64,000 bases of DNA, taken from Rhizophagus irregularis (Eukaryota; Glomeromycota; Glomeromycetes; Glomerales; Glomeraceae). This document shows, piece after piece, positions 12,490 through 24,320 of the stretch. Every line of letters starts with the position of its first letter. Positions within the stretch are counted from its first letter, which is position 1. The DNA lies in the NCBI RefSeq assembly GCF_026210795.1, contig NC_089443.1:372001-436000 (forward strand). Direction: 5' to 3'. The translations under genes and the position numbers were made by a program. The notes beneath the pieces were generated by a model. That model searched no databases, was not told the DNA's origin, and worked only from the letters and a program-made list of their open reading frames with translations.

Positions 12490-12624
12490 ATAGCTAAAAA
12501 AGTTAAATCTATTTTGGCTTGAAACTCTACAGTACATTCTTTGTACCTTATCCGCCAAAATCAGTCATTTTCTCATAAACTAAGCATCGAAGCGCCGTAA
12601 GTATGAGTTCGTAGTATTTTTTAT

Positions 12625-13110
12625 TTTCGGAACGTTACTAACGTTCCTTTTCGATTTTTATTTTAAGAATGGTTCTTGGACCTGAATTTTGGTCTGGAAC
12701 TCTGGAATGGCAAGGCGAGACGAGGTATTTGTTGTTTTTTATAATCCATAATACTTTCAGAACATTACTAACATTCCTTTTCGTTTTTTACTTTGGTCTG
12801 GAACTAAGATCTCACTGATATTGTCACTAAATTTTATTGTTAAAAAAAAAGAATAAGATAAAAATACCAATAACTTAATATAAGTTCTTATTGGATTATT
12901 CATTTTATTAAGAGATCTTAGAAAATTTATAGAAAACTGCCTAGCAGTTCCGTATCATCTATTAACTTCAGCAAAAAGAAAGAAAAAGTAATTGGAAGGA
13001 ATGGGTGGAATGGTGGGAATGAGGTGATGGGGGAAGTAACCTTTTTACTAACTAAAACACGAATTTTATTATAAATAGAAGTCTTCAGAACGTTACTAAC
13101 GTTCCTTTGC
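12625..13110 (+). repeat. Scattered branch-point hairpins like those of the intron arrays
   Basis: Three palindromes, GGAACGTTACTAACGTTCC near 12637, AACATTACTAACATTCC near 12768 and GAACGTTACTAACGTTCC near 13089, each embed TTACTAAC and are followed by TTTTCG or TTTGC. They match the second hairpin of the tandem arrays at 17.2, 28.5 and 42 kb but are spaced irregularly. They are probably remnants of such an array. Confidence 0.5.
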
Positions 13111-13847
13111 ACATAAATATGTACAAGGCAAAACCGTTCCAAAAAAGACAAGAAATGTTGAAAAAGACATTTCTGAGAATTTGATGCGTTGATCAGAAAT
13201 ACTGAGAGTTGTGATTGGTGATAATTTTATCATTAGAATATCGGGTATCGATACCTTTTGAAAAAACGACCTTTTAATAGAATAAACGTAATATTGCCTT
13301 CTTCTATCAGCATGTTCGTTCATGCTTGGACAAAAAAATGAACTTGTTGAACCGATAGATGGCCGATTTATACCCGATTACCTAATTGACGACTGACTGG
13401 CGACTGATTTCAATCATTCATTATTGATTGGTGGCCAATTGATTGTCAATTGTCAAACTTTCATTATTATCAAAAAAAATTAAAAAAATTTCAACACAAA
13501 TTCAATAAATTTAACGAAATTTTCCAATGCAATTTATTTATGTCATGTCCGGGTTGTTCAAGATAATGAAAGAAATTTTTAATTGTGTAATATTTAAAAA
13601 ATATTAAAAATGATATATGTAAAATTAAAATTATATACATAAATAAAAAAAAATATTCTTGATAATCATTGATAATTAAATCCCCCACATCGTGATCGAA
13701 ATTTTCTCTCCCCTCGCTTTCATTCTCATCAATATCAATAAATAATTACATCAATGATATTATAAATCAAAAAATGTTTAATAATGTTGCAACTTAATTC
13801 TCCAATAATCATCATTATTATAATCAAGTTACTTACGACTTAAGCCT

Positions 13848-14085
13848 ACTTTGATTACAAATAAATGGCACTTCGCTCAGACAGAGCTCATGATATATGA
13901 GTTATCCCATCATGCCTATTTTACCCCCTTGATTAAAGGATTTTTGTTGCATGTTACTCTCCCATCAATGATAATCAAAGTTACTTTGATTATAAATAAA
14001 ACGGCACTTCGCACAGACAGAGCTCATGATATATGAGTTATCCCATCATGCCTATTTTAACTATGATTAAGGATTTTACATTATT
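13848..14085 (+). repeat. Direct repeat of about 105 bp, two copies
   Basis: Copies at about 13848-13950 and 13978-14080 share GGCACTTCGC, CAGACAGAGCTCATGATATA and GTTATCCCATCATGCCTATT. This is a recent tandem duplication of unknown origin. The 61-residue ORF across it is an artefact. Confidence 0.7.
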
Positions 14086-14817
14086 ATTGTTTGAAATATT
14101 CATAATAATGTCCATTTAGACTTCGACGAATAATGTTTCAGAGGAAGCAGAATTATCATAACCAAAATTCGAAGCGAAGGTCTAAATTAGATCATCATTT
14201 AGTTATTTACAAACTTCAGGTGGCCACCTAGTCCACCTTTCCTATAATACACTATGCACGATGGCAAACGGTATAGGAGGCAGACTCTTCTTTCAGAAAG
14301 AAAGTTTTTTTTTTTAAAAAAAAAATACAAATAAATATAAATAAATATCATTTAATTAAATGTGATTAATTAACTTTTTAGGAATAGGCTTATCGATGCA
14401 ATCTTATCAGTTTCAATTATCACTGTTCAACTTTACGAATACTTCAGTTGTTAGTTGTTAAAAAAAAGTACAATTAAATAGCGTTTAATTAAATGTAAAA
14501 TTTTATAATAACAGTCGGAAAATTCTAATGAAAATTAATAACAACTAGAAGATTCAGATTGTGCTTAATATAACAAATGAAATGGAATAATTGATTGGAG
14601 CTGGTTATGTTCCATGAATTGATCACAATCGGCATTCATAAATATGTTCAACCGATATCTCATCAACCAAATAAGGAACTCATTGGTATCTGATTGAATG
14701 TCAATTTGCGAATAACTTTCCGAGAGTATATTTTTTTTTAACCCACTTTCTTCGCAATATTCTCTGTCGAACGTAACAACTTTTTTTGCCTGAGCCTAAT
14801 ATCCCTATAAAAGCGCT

Positions 14818-15670
14818 ATGTCAGACACTCTTGATACACTTGCTTCCGCTTCCATTTCCACTACTGGAAATGCAATGTTAGCGGAAGAAATTAAAAAATA
14901 TAAAACGGAGGAGATTGTTAACTTCTTGAGTAAGCAAGAGGACTTGGAAAATAATTCGCAAGCAAAGGTTAATGTCTGTGACTTCCTTAAAACGAGCATG
15001 GAGCGATTTCTTAGCTATGGAATACCTGGTGGTCTGCTTCGAGACTCGCAGACTTTACCAAGTGTAAGGAGAAGAAGTTGAGGGCCTTCTCCTCGCACAG
15101 GACTAAGAAGGATTTAGGTGCAAGTATGGGATTGATTGTAATGGAATAGGAGCAATCGGTCAATTTCGGCCAATTGAGCATTTACATTTATTTGCGATAT
15201 TATTTGCGATATTATATGCATACTAATCATTTCGTTCCATTTACGACGAAACATATTCACTCAAAGGTGACGACGAGGAATTGAAACAATGCATAAGGGA
15301 TTAAAGCAGAAGTTGGGTAATATGGGAGCATTTGTGGTGTGATATATTTCAGCAATCCTTCACGCTTCGCTGAATATTGTTAAGAGAGTAATCGAAATGG
15401 ACCTTACCTTGGAACCCACTTTGAGGTCGTTGGTGAAGAAAATACCGGCCATGTTGATTATGAAATCAAGGCTTTCGAGAGGTTTATCTTATCACGGAAG
15501 GGGAAATCACATGAAGTGGGATTTGAATCTGATCCAATGCGAGAGTGCGTTGCAAGTTAACAAGACAGATAATGACTTCAAGGACGAATTCGACTATATT
15601 TATGGAAGACATACCGCTTGGCGAGTCTGCCTTGAAAAAGGATTCGGGGAAAAAAAGTATTGGTAAAAAT
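14818..15670 (+). pseudogene. Broken member of a SAM-like/nuclease-like expanded fungal family
   Basis: The start MSDTLDTLASASISTTGNAM and the following AEEIKKYKTEEIVNFLSKQ match a large lineage-specific family I recall from Rhizophagus. In that family a SAM-like N-terminus leads into a region reading KEKKLRAFSS, then ELKQCI, then a block ending in EFDYIYG. All these pieces are visible here in order but in changing frames: the N-terminal frame stops at 15081, KKLRAFSS continues in another frame, ELKQCIRD hits a TAA near 15303, and a last frame (15397-15666) carries MDLTLEPTL and DEFDYIYGRHTAW. So the gene is dead from frameshifts and stops. The function of the family is uncertain; the C-terminal part may be PD-(D/E)XK-like. 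Confidence 0.6.
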
Positions 15671-16049
15671 GTGAAGCGGGTGATGGAAACCATTATTGGG
15701 TAATCGTTGAGAAACAAAAAATTAGAGCAAAAATGATTAATCACTTACGAGGGTAGGCGATTCGCTAGTTCAGAAATTTAATGATGAATACCTGCATCCA
15801 GTCATTAATAATAGTGCATATCACCCCTGAATTTCTGAAACGGATGAAGAGAATCCATCCAGAAAAAGGAAAATAGTGATAAAAGATTTAAAATGGCGGT
15901 CGTCAAAAGTAAGTAATGTCTTGAAATTAATAACAATTAGCATAAATACTAACCATTTTTTCCGTAAATTTTTACGAAATTATATAGATCGGAAGATTTC
16001 TGAAAAAGTCAAATGCGTGATACCATATATATGAGCGTAGAAAGTAAAC
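15671..16049. other. Spacer, nothing recognised
   Basis: A short AT-rich stretch follows the broken family gene and precedes the satellite. The weak coding-like words just after 15760 may be the decayed tail of the upstream pseudogene. Confidence 0.4.
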
Positions 16050-17170
16050 GGTGACCGATTGGTGACCGATTGTCAATAATAAACTTAAAATATTTATCAG
16101 AACAAACTCAAAAGCTCAGATTAAGTATAATTTGACTTTCTTTATAAGACTATAATGCTAATTTTTTAACTTTAATAACGTAAATCAAATATTGTAAACA
16201 AATCGGCAACCAATCAGTCACCAATCTGACATAGCCGATTGGTGACTGATTGGTGATTGATTGGCGACCGATTGTCAATAATAAACTTAAAATATTTATC
16301 AGAACAAACTCAAAAGCTCAGATTAAGTATAATTTGACTTTCTTTATAAGACTATAATGCTAATTTTTTAACTTTAATAACGTAAATCAAATATTGTAAA
16401 CAAATCGGCAACCAATCGGTCACCAATCTGACATAGCCGATTGGTGACTGATTGGTGATTGATTGGCGACCGATTGTTAATAATAAACTTAAAATATTTA
16501 TCAGAACAAACTCAAAAGCTCAGATTAAGTATAATTTGACTTTCTTTATAAGACTATAATGCTAATTTTTTAACTTTAATAACGTAAATCAAATATTGTA
16601 AACAAATCGGCAACCAATCGGTCACCAATCTGACATAGCCGATTGGTGACTGATTGGTGATTGATTGGCGACCGATTGTTAATAATAAACTTAAAATATT
16701 TATCAGAACAAACTCAAAAGCTCAGATTAAGTATAATTTGACTTTCTTTATAAGACTATAATGCTAATTTTTTAACTTTAATAACGTAAATCAAATATTG
16801 TAAACAAATCGGCAACCAATCGGTCACCAATCTGACATAGCCGATTGGTGACCGATTGGTGACTGATTGTCAATAATAAACTTAATTTATTTATCAGAAC
16901 AAACTCAAAAGCTCAAATTAAGTATAATTTGACTTTCTTTATAAGACTATAATGCTAATTTTTTAACTTTAATAACGTAAATCAAATATTGTAAACAAAT
17001 CGGCAATCAATCCGTCACCAATCGGTCATATGACTGATTGGTGACTGATTGGCAATCTATAACCGATTGGTGACCGATAGGTAACAGATTGAAAGAATCG
17101 GTCACCAATAGGTAACCAATCAGTCACCAATCGGTCACCAATCGGTCATATGACCGATTGGTGACCGATT
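16050..17170 (+). repeat. Satellite array, 202-bp unit, five copies
   Basis: A phrase beginning AATAATAAACTTAAAATATT recurs with its reference base at 16074, 16276, 16478, 16680 and 16871, giving spacings of 202, 202, 202 and 191 bp. Copies are nearly identical. Each ends in alternating runs of CCGATTGGTGA and its relatives in both orientations (ACCAATCGGTC). From 17000 the array dissolves into the short CCGATTGGTGA repeat alone. It lies directly before the intron-like array at 17190 and may be its subterminal neighbour. Confidence 0.9.
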
Positions 17171-17189
17171 TTTCATATTTTGACTTGTG

Positions 17190-18722
17190 TAATTTAAGAA
17201 ACGAACTAACGTTTCTTTTTATTATTTTTTTTTGTAGGACGCATAGGAGGATGCCGGCTTTAACACGAAACCGGACTTTAAGGTAAAAAATGGGGAAAGG
17301 GAGAAGGGGATTTAGAACCAAGATTCTTAAGAATCTTGGTTTTTATTTTTTTTAATATTTCGGAACGGTTACTAACCGTTCCTTTCTTTTTTATAGGTTT
17401 TGGGCGGGCTTCCTAGTTCCGAAGAATGGAAAAGAACCAAGATTCGTAAGTAAACGAATCTTGGTTTAATTTTTTTGTTTTTTTTTTGTAATATTAACGA
17501 ACGGTTACTAATAACCATTTTTTTCTTTATTATTTTAGGATTGGGTTGGCTTCTGAGTTCCGAAGAATGGAAAAAACCAAGTTTTGTAAGTACGAGTATG
17601 AAACTTGGTTTATTTTTTATTTTATTTTTTTCCTATTATATGAACGGTTACTAACCGTTCCTTTCTTTTTCTTATAGGTTCGGCCGTTTGGGTGAGTTTC
17701 CGAAGAACGGAAAAAAACTAAGATTCTGTACTACGAATCTTAGTTTTTTTTTTCTTTTTTAATATTTGGAACGGTTATTACTAACCGTTCTTTTTCTTTT
17801 ATTTTTTATAGGTTCGGTGTCTCAGGAGGGGCTTCTGAGTTCCGAAGAACGAAAAAAAAACCAAGATTCGTAAGTATATACGAATCATGGTTTTAATTTT
17901 GTTTTTTTTTTAGTTTTATTAATGAACGGTTACTAATAACCGTTCTTTCTTTTTTTAGGTTCGTGAGTTCTGAAGAACGGAAAAGAACCAAGATTCGTAA
18001 GTATATACGAATCTTGGTTTTAATTTTTTTGTTTTGTTTAATTTTATCAATGAACGGTTACTAATAACCGTTCTTTTTTTTTTAGGTTCGGGTGGGCTTT
18101 CGATCTTTGGAAAAAGTGGAACCAAGATTCGTAAGTAAGTACGAATCTTAGTTTAATTTTTTTTTTATTATTATTATTACGAACGGTTACTAATAACCAT
18201 TCTTTTCTTTTTTAGGATCGGGTGGATTTCTGAATTCCGAAGTACAGAAAAGAACCAAGATTCGTAAGTATATACGAATCTTGGTTTTGGTTTTGTTTTT
18301 TTTTTATTATTTGGAACGGTTTACTAACCGTTCCTTTTTTTATTTTTTAGGTTTCGGGTTGACTTCCGAATTCTGAAGAACGGAAAATCAAGATTCATAA
18401 GTAATTACGAATCTTGATTTTTTTTCTTTTTTTTTTAATATTATTAATGAATGGTTACTAATAACCGTTCTTTCTTTTTTTTTTAGGATCGGGTGGATTT
18501 CTGAATTCCAAAGTACGGAAAAGAACCAAGATTCGTAAGTATATACGAATCTTGGTTTTGGTTTTGGTTTTTTTTTATTATTTGGAACGGTTTACTAACC
18601 GTTCCTTTCTTTTATTTTTTAGGTTTCGGGTTGACTTCCGAAAATCGGAAGAAAAGGAACCAAGATTCGTAAGTAAGTACGAATCTTGGTTTAATTTTTT
18701 TTTATTATTATTATTACAAACG
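17190..18722 (+). repeat. Tandem array 1 of hairpin intron-like units
   Basis: About eleven units of roughly 130-145 bp. A typical unit has a 45-50 nt exon-like stretch (GTTCGGGTGGGCTTCCGAAT and so on, then GGAAAAGAACCAAGATTC), then GTAAGT placed at the centre of the palindrome CAAGATTCGTA...TACGAATCTTG. T-rich DNA follows, then the palindrome GAACGGTTACTAACCGTTC (or with TAATAACC) that exposes TTACTAAC, then 10-20 T-rich bases and TTTTAG before the next G. Donor, branch point, pyrimidine tract and acceptor are all present and in splicing order. The array is cut off at its right end by element A. It is homologous to array 3 (42.0-44.4 kb, opposite strand). Confidence 0.85.
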
Positions 18723-18731
18723 GTGTTGTCG

Positions 18732-19214
18732 GTCGTCGGGCTGGTAGTGTGTCTCGCTAGCGCTCACCCCACCTCGGCCTCACGGCCTCGCAGTACCTAC
18801 ATCCCCCCTCCGTGGGGCGGGACTCCCCAAGATCCGTTACTATCCGTTACTACATCTGTTACTAAAAATATACTAAAAAACAGATAAAATAAGGGAAAAG
18901 AGAGGAAAATATGATAGAATCAGAAGGGAGTAACAGATGTAACAGATGTAACAGATATTTCAGAAAGTTAGGAGAGGACACCCCCTCAGAAAAAAGTTTT
19001 GATTTTACCCCCCCAGATCTGTTACATTCGTTACGATCCGTTACTCTTTCAGGATTCCATTCGTTTTCTCATTGGAGGCAATGAGATAGCAAACTAAGTT
19101 AACAGGTAGGTTAATAGCCCCTAGAAGGACTGTAGAACCACAGGAGGGTGACCGGGTAGGAGCGCGGATCTTTGGAAAAAATATATTCGGCAATTGAAGA
19201 TTAGGTAACTATAA
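18732..19214 (+). repeat. Element A left terminal inverted repeat (483 bp)
   Basis: Begins GTCGTCGGGCTGGTAGTGTG and ends GATTAGGTAACTATAA; it is the reverse complement of 36723-37197 with few differences. The middle carries iterated words such as ATCCGTTACT and TAACAGATG (18833-18870, 18935-18960, 19016-19045). The last 25 bp hold the TTGAAGAT promoter-like motif of the helicase gene. Confidence 0.9.
19193..19201 (+). promoter_or_regulatory. A-family promoter-like motif before helicase gene
   Basis: ATTGAAGAT, 42 bp before the helicase ATG and inside the left TIR. The same or a one-base variant word stands 18-60 bp before most element A genes, which suggests a virus-like shared promoter. Confidence 0.5.
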
Positions 19215-19242
19215 ATTAGTACTCGATTTAATAGAACAAAAA

Positions 19243-21718
19243 ATGGCCGCTCAAGCTCAAGTTATCCCCAAGTTCAGTGAACAAAAGAAAGCCTTCAGTA
19301 TCAATGAGCTTAAACGACTCATTAACGCTGCTAAAAGTATGAGTGATCTTCGATCAAGCCAAGAGGTATCTTTGCAGTTATTTCATTCCCTGTGCAGATC
19401 CTCATGGGGTTTTCTGGTGGGACCCGGATAGTAAAAGTTTGAAACACGTTATTGACAAAAATATTGGTAAGCTTATCCGTCTAATCACGAAGGCATTCTA
19501 CACACAACCTGAACAAGGACCCTCTCAAAAGACCGAGTTCAACATCTACAAGTGGTTTATGGTCGAGAATACCGATGTATGTAATGCAACCTGTGATCCC
19601 CATAAACAGCGAATCTTCAGATCCTTAACCGGCCAACTCTATCTAAATATCTTCCCAGGATTTCTCCACGTCTTGCGTCCGATATCCACCTTTGAGTCTA
19701 CAATTCACCTCGCGGTTAAATTTATCTTCTCTCACATTCAGGAAATCTGGTGTTCGGGTGATTGGAATCTCACTGAGTATATCATCAAGTGGTTAGCCAG
19801 TGTGGCAGCTGGAAGGAAGATGTACTCGATTCTCTACCTAAAATCTGGACAGGGTTGGGGCAAAGGTATTATAACAGATTTCATTCAGCGCAGCGTCCTA
19901 GGCACTCAACTCGTTTATAAGACCAGCGATCCTCAGACGATTCTTGGAAGTTTCAATGGGCAATTACAGGGTAAAGTTCTTCTTCTTCTCGAGGAAATGC
20001 CCACAGAAAAAAGCCAGTGGAATTCTCTGTATCGCTCTTTGAAAGATAAAGTAACGAGTGATATAATGGAAATCCACGAAAAATATAAAACGCCAACACA
20101 TTACAAGAACTTTATGTCAACTATTGTCCTTACTAATGAAAATGCTCTCAGAGTGGAGAATGATGATAGGCGCACAGTGTTCTTAGATGTTTCACCATCC
20201 CGCAAGGGAGACCTGGAATATTTCAAGAAACTCGGTGACGCTATGAAATACCCAGGCGCCAGTGAGGCGTTCTATGCTTACTTGAGAGCCATCGCGGATT
20301 CTTACCCGGACTTCAATGGGAATCCGCCACCCATGACAACATCTAAACAGGAACATATCATCTCGACTCTTCCACCCCTATTCCAATTTATAAAGGACAC
20401 ATACCTCGTAATGAAAAATTATATGACCGACCTGCCTGTTCAAGAATTTTATAGGGTATATACTTCATATTGCGAAACTCATTGTATTTCACCCTTATCA
20501 AAGATAAACGCTTCTAGAATCCTATCAAATGAGTTGGCTATAAATAGCAAATTAGTTCGTAAAGATAAGAAACCAACCCGTGTCTATAGTATATCCAGGG
20601 AGGACCTTTACAAGAAATTCCTCGGAAAAAACTGGATTCACGAAATAGACGAGATAGACATAGAAGGAATAGATGTAGAGACTTCTAAGAAACCTGCACC
20701 TGATCCCAAAGCCTTAGAGAAGTTCTTGGCAAATATATATAGCATTCCTGCTAATAATCCACAAGACGTACAAAAGAAACCCGCTGAGAAAAAACCCGCA
20801 CCTGTAATTCGCAAGACTCCTCCACCGCTTCCACCCAAGCTTGACCACTTAAAAGAACGTCAACAAGAGTTAAGGGAAGAACAACCGGATCCCGATGAAG
20901 ATACTAATGAGTCAGACACCGATGAACCTATAGATAGCTTCTCAGATTGTTATCTATCTGACGAGGAACCTGACCAAGAAGAACCCACCCCTAAACCAGA
21001 TGATGATTACGACGTCTTAGACGACTTGTTATCAGACTCGGATTCTACAACCGTGGACCCAACTTCTGAACAACAACTCGAGTCTCCCGCAGAATCTTCT
21101 GTATCTGTCACTAAGCCTAACCCAGAACCGGCTCCCGAAGAGCAACTTATCCCAGAACCCGACACAGAACCAGAAGTCGACCGGGATCCTGAACCAAAGG
21201 AAGGCACTCGAGCGCACTGGGCTTGGCATGAAAGACACCGATGGGATCGCAAACCGTGGGTTAAAAATTCAAAGGACCAGGCCTTCGATGATCTCTACAA
21301 TACAAGTAAGGAATTATGGGCCAAGTACCAAGACACGTCAGATGAATACGACTGGGAAATACTCGCGTTTGAAGTAGAGGAATGTCCCACAACGCGTATT
21401 GAGGACGAGTACCAGTACTACCTTAGGGAAGTAGTAGACCGCTTCAAGAACTGGATCGAATATAATGGATACTTACCTAAAACACCTAGCCGTAAAGAAC
21501 TCGCAGATTTAATAAGAGCATACAAGAAGAATCGTAATGCCGAGATTATTCCCACCCCCTCTGGGTATGAAACTATGAGGGCAGATAAGGGAAAAGCGCG
21601 AGAGATCCCCGAGGAACATCCAAAAACTGATATGGAACGTGAATGGGAAGCTGCCAATAGAATCATCGATGACTGGGACGAAGAGGATACTGAGGGCGCT
21701 ATTAACGACATATTGTAA
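19243..21718 (+). pseudogene. SF3 helicase (D5/DUF5906-like), N-terminal frame shift
   Basis: A replicative helicase of superfamily 3, probably unwinding element DNA for the neighbouring polymerase. In the main frame (from 19343) I see Walker A GQGWGKG (residues 169-175), Walker B LLLLEEM (213-219), sensor motif IVLTNEN (261-267) and the Arg-finger region DDRR (274-277). This is followed by a winged-helix-like segment, a long Pro/Glu/Asp-rich linker (about 440-640) and a Trp-rich C-terminal domain. The N-terminus (MAAQAQVIPKFSEQ from 19243) is in another frame and must be joined near 19390 to reach DPHGVFWWDP. A 32-nt GT-AG candidate there does not restore the frame, so a 1-nt indel or programmed shift is likelier. 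The first gene inside the left TIR, it has the TTGAAGAT motif upstream. Confidence 0.8.
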
Positions 21719-21774
21719 GCGCTATTTGAGATTATTTCTTTTTTTTTCGTATATATAGAAAGATATTATTTATA

Positions 21775-21783
21775 GTTGAAGAC
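21775..21783 (+). promoter_or_regulatory. A-family promoter-like motif before polymerase
   Basis: GTTGAAGAC, 18 bp before the polymerase ATG at 21801; a two-base variant of ATTGAAGAT, followed by ATATCATATACATAAAA. Confidence 0.4.
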
Positions 21784-21800
21784 ATATCATATACATAAAA

Positions 21801-23653
21801 ATGCAATACTCAAGAATCGCCCGCACTTTACCAACATGACCTGACATCAAGGAACTTCAGTATTCCGGTGCCCGCTTTTCCAGAGGAGCTATCGCCAGAC
21901 TCGGTCAGACTCTCCAGGCGCGATTTCCAGATAGAAAGTTCCAGATCCTACTTTCCTATGAAAACTGGAAACCTGGTGGATGGACATCAGGAAACCAACC
22001 AGCCAGCCTCTTTTCACTATTAGACCATTATGATGAAGCACAACTACCGGATGACGCAGACCCTGATTATTTTGAACGATTCATAATTTATGTGAGAGAT
22101 GCCCCACCGGTTGCAGGGGGTTGCAACGGGGAGCTAAATGATTGCCTGTATGAATGCCTGAAATATATCTACGGCACATTCTCTAAAATGCCAAAGTCAA
22201 TCGAAAAGCCCGAGTATATCAAAAAGGCATTAGGTCTCAATCGCGATGCTCCCATCCCAGTTTCATGCATGGACAAGGTTGAACAACTCACAGGAAGTCT
22301 CGCAATTAATATTGTGGGGGACATTACCCGAATCTCTAAGAGTAAGTCCGATAGACGTGCGACTCTCATCCTGTCAGAAGGCCACTACTCTCTCGCGTTA
22401 AATCCCAGAAGACTCCACCCCAGTAAATTAGATAAAAAGCGTAATTTACCCATTGTATACCATGAAGATGGAACCAATAATGTAGTCACAATATACAACG
22501 GCAAAACAGTTAAGTCTTGCACAATTGCGCAGTTTCAAAAGACTAAGAATTCCAAAAGTTCTTTCATTCCCGTCGAGAAAAACCGTAAGACTGGAGTATA
22601 TGAAACTCTTGAAGAAGCATATCAGAGAATCCATGAGGAGCGGGATATCTTTTTACAGGAAACAAAGAAGTTCGGTTTAGGAATCGACTTATCATACCAT
22701 AACTGGTCTTACAAAAGAATGGCTCTCTGGTTATTCGAACGATTAAGTGTAGGGATTCCAGCCAATGATCCTCTTGACCCGATAGAAGCAGAGTGGTTAA
22801 GTGATGCAATGATGGGAGGATTAATCTGGGCAGATAACGAGTGGAAGGGCTATGGAAGACAGTACGACGCAACAAGTTTATACCCGAGTATCCAACAATC
22901 GAACGCGAACTTTCCAATCAGACGGGGTAAATTCCAGACACTTAATGACTTTGTTAACCACAGGGGTTATGCCTTGTATGGATTATTCCATGCCAAGGTA
23001 AGTGGGAATAATATTCTCTTCCGACAGAATAAAAGGGGAATCTATACATTCATCGACTTACAACGAGCAAAAAAACTTGGTCTCAATATACAGTTAATAC
23101 AGGATGGGAAGCCAAATGCATTGATATACGATAGAGAAGTGAGAATCCCTGGAACTGTAATATTCGGTGAGTATGTACACTTCCTCTTCAAAATTAAAAA
23201 CCAGGGTGGCGTAGCTGGCCGCGTGGCAAAGCGAGTCCTCAACACATTATGGGGAGCATTATGCCAGAGGAAGCGTAATTATAAGACACTCACCACAGAT
23301 CAAACAGACCCATTTACATTTCCAGAGGGCCATACACTCGACTCTATCATACCAGTAGGATCCGACCAGTGGCGATTCCAGTTTACAAACCCGGGTAATC
23401 CCTTCAAAGGTAAGTATCCCAGGATCGCCCATTCTTATTAGCACGTGGTCGCAAAATCACATCTGAGGCAATTCAACCATACAAGGATAAAGTACGACGT
23501 ATCCATACAGACGGATTTATTTTAGAAGAACAGCCAGATAGCCCCGCGCTTTTCACTTGTTCAGAGAATGCAGATACGACTCTAAAGACTTTCAAGTTTG
23601 AAACCGCGGGATACTGCCATGTGAAAAATGCGAACAAAGTTATCTGGACATGA
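21801..23653 (+). pseudogene. Family B DNA polymerase, compact type (element A)
   Basis: A DNA polymerase of the DNA_pol_B_2 (protein-primed-like) group, about 617 codons. Motif A reads YDATSLYPSI (22860-22890), motif B KRVLNTLWGAL (23229-23262) and motif C IHTDGF (23501-23518), so both catalytic aspartate sites are present. I see no clear 3'-5' exonuclease triad; the N-terminal half is instead an unfamiliar domain with conserved-looking Cys/Tyr. The start at 21801 (MQYSRIARTLP) is preferred over the GTG at 22092 because the frame is open between them apart from TGA at 21837-21839. A 1-nt loss near 23431 (in RIA-FLLARGRK) shifts the frame before motif C. It is much shorter than, and distinct from, the polymerase of element B. 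Confidence 0.8.
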
Positions 23654-23704
23654 TTGCTAAGGACCGGTATGTGTATTTTTTACTGACATACCGTGATGGC
23701 ATAA

Positions 23705-24238
23705 TTGAATAAACCTATGGGATATGTAATCTTACGAGATACCCAAATGCAAAACACCGACGGATTAGGTAGACAAGACGATGAAAGTTTCCACACGTGG
23801 GCTAGGCGCATTCAGAATGCTGTGCAATATTATGATACTTGTAGTAGAATAGGTTATAAGTGGCCACCTTATCCAAGGTCTCGTCAAGCTGTATATGCTT
23901 ATATTGTGCACATTAGGAGAATAGTATCACGACTACCAAATAGGTGGTACTGTACCTACTGTAAATATTTTATTGATCGCGGATGGGGAGCCGACGCTTC
24001 TATGGATCAAGCGGTACGACTACATTTATATAGTTGCCCAAAGCATTTTAATTTCGACTATTATACTCATCATGCAGAAATGATCCAGAATGCCTTTAGG
24101 AGATATATAGAAAGAAGGAACAATAACACGGCTAGGATTATCCAGAAAGTCGCTATCCCCTGGTTGTATAGACCAGGCTTTCCATTGATGCAAAAGGCCG
24201 AGCAACGCTTCTACCGCCTTGCAGTATCCCAAGTGTAA
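23705..24238 (+). CDS. Zinc-binding protein with IQ-like motifs
   Basis: A 177-codon ORF of unknown role. It starts at an alternative codon; ATGs at 23717 (MGYVILRD) or 23750 (MQNTDGLGRQ) are better starts. The centre holds WYCTYCKYF, then HLYSCPKH about 25 residues later, a plausible CCCH zinc site. Two IQ-like helices follow (AEMIQNAFRRYIERR and ARIIQKVAIPWLYRP); IQ motifs usually bind calmodulin or EF-hand proteins and occur in large DNA virus proteins. It follows the polymerase by about 50 bp on the same strand and lacks its own TTGAAGAT motif, so it may be co-transcribed. Confidence 0.6.
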   Translation: MNKPMGYVILRDTQMQNTDGLGRQDDESFHTWARRIQNAVQYYDTCSRIGYKWPPYPRSRQAVYAYIVHIRRIVSRLPNRWYCTYCKYFIDRGWGADASMDQAVRLHLYSCPKHFNFDYYTHHAEMIQNAFRRYIERRNNNTARIIQKVAIPWLYRPGFPLMQKAEQRFYRLAVSQV

Positions 24239-24283
24239 ACCCCGAGGTTCATATTTATTTTTTCTCGTTTTAATGAACAGGTA

Positions 24284-24292
24284 ACTGAAGAT
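24284..24292 (+). promoter_or_regulatory. A-family promoter-like motif
   Basis: ACTGAAGAT, 29 bp before the ATG at 24321; a one-base variant of ATTGAAGAT. Confidence 0.4.
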
Positions 24293-24320
24293 TCATATTT
24301 ATTACAAAGTACAAAGAATC

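Larger units (their letters stand above)
10713..14817. other. Long AT-rich spacer with transposon scraps
   Basis: No intact gene was found. Separately listed contents are a Tc1/mariner fragment, a possible tRNA-derived fragment, a dispersed repeat, three hairpin branch-point words and a 130-bp direct repeat. A further short repeat (TTATATTGGCCTTACATC, twice) lies at 11014-11090. The rest shows only homopolymer-rich AT sequence. Confidence 0.5.

Noticed and set aside
16050-17170. CRISPR-like array
   Set aside because: Units are continuous near-identical satellite repeats without unique spacers, and the DNA is eukaryotic.
21837-21839. Mitochondrial origin (TGA read as Trp)
   Set aside because: Introns of spliceosomal type, chromodomain integrase and F-box genes point to the nucleus, and most TGA sites fit Arg rather than Trp.
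22446-22917. Antisense ORFs in the element A polymerase
   Set aside because: Shadows of a well-supported coding frame carrying motifs A, B and C.
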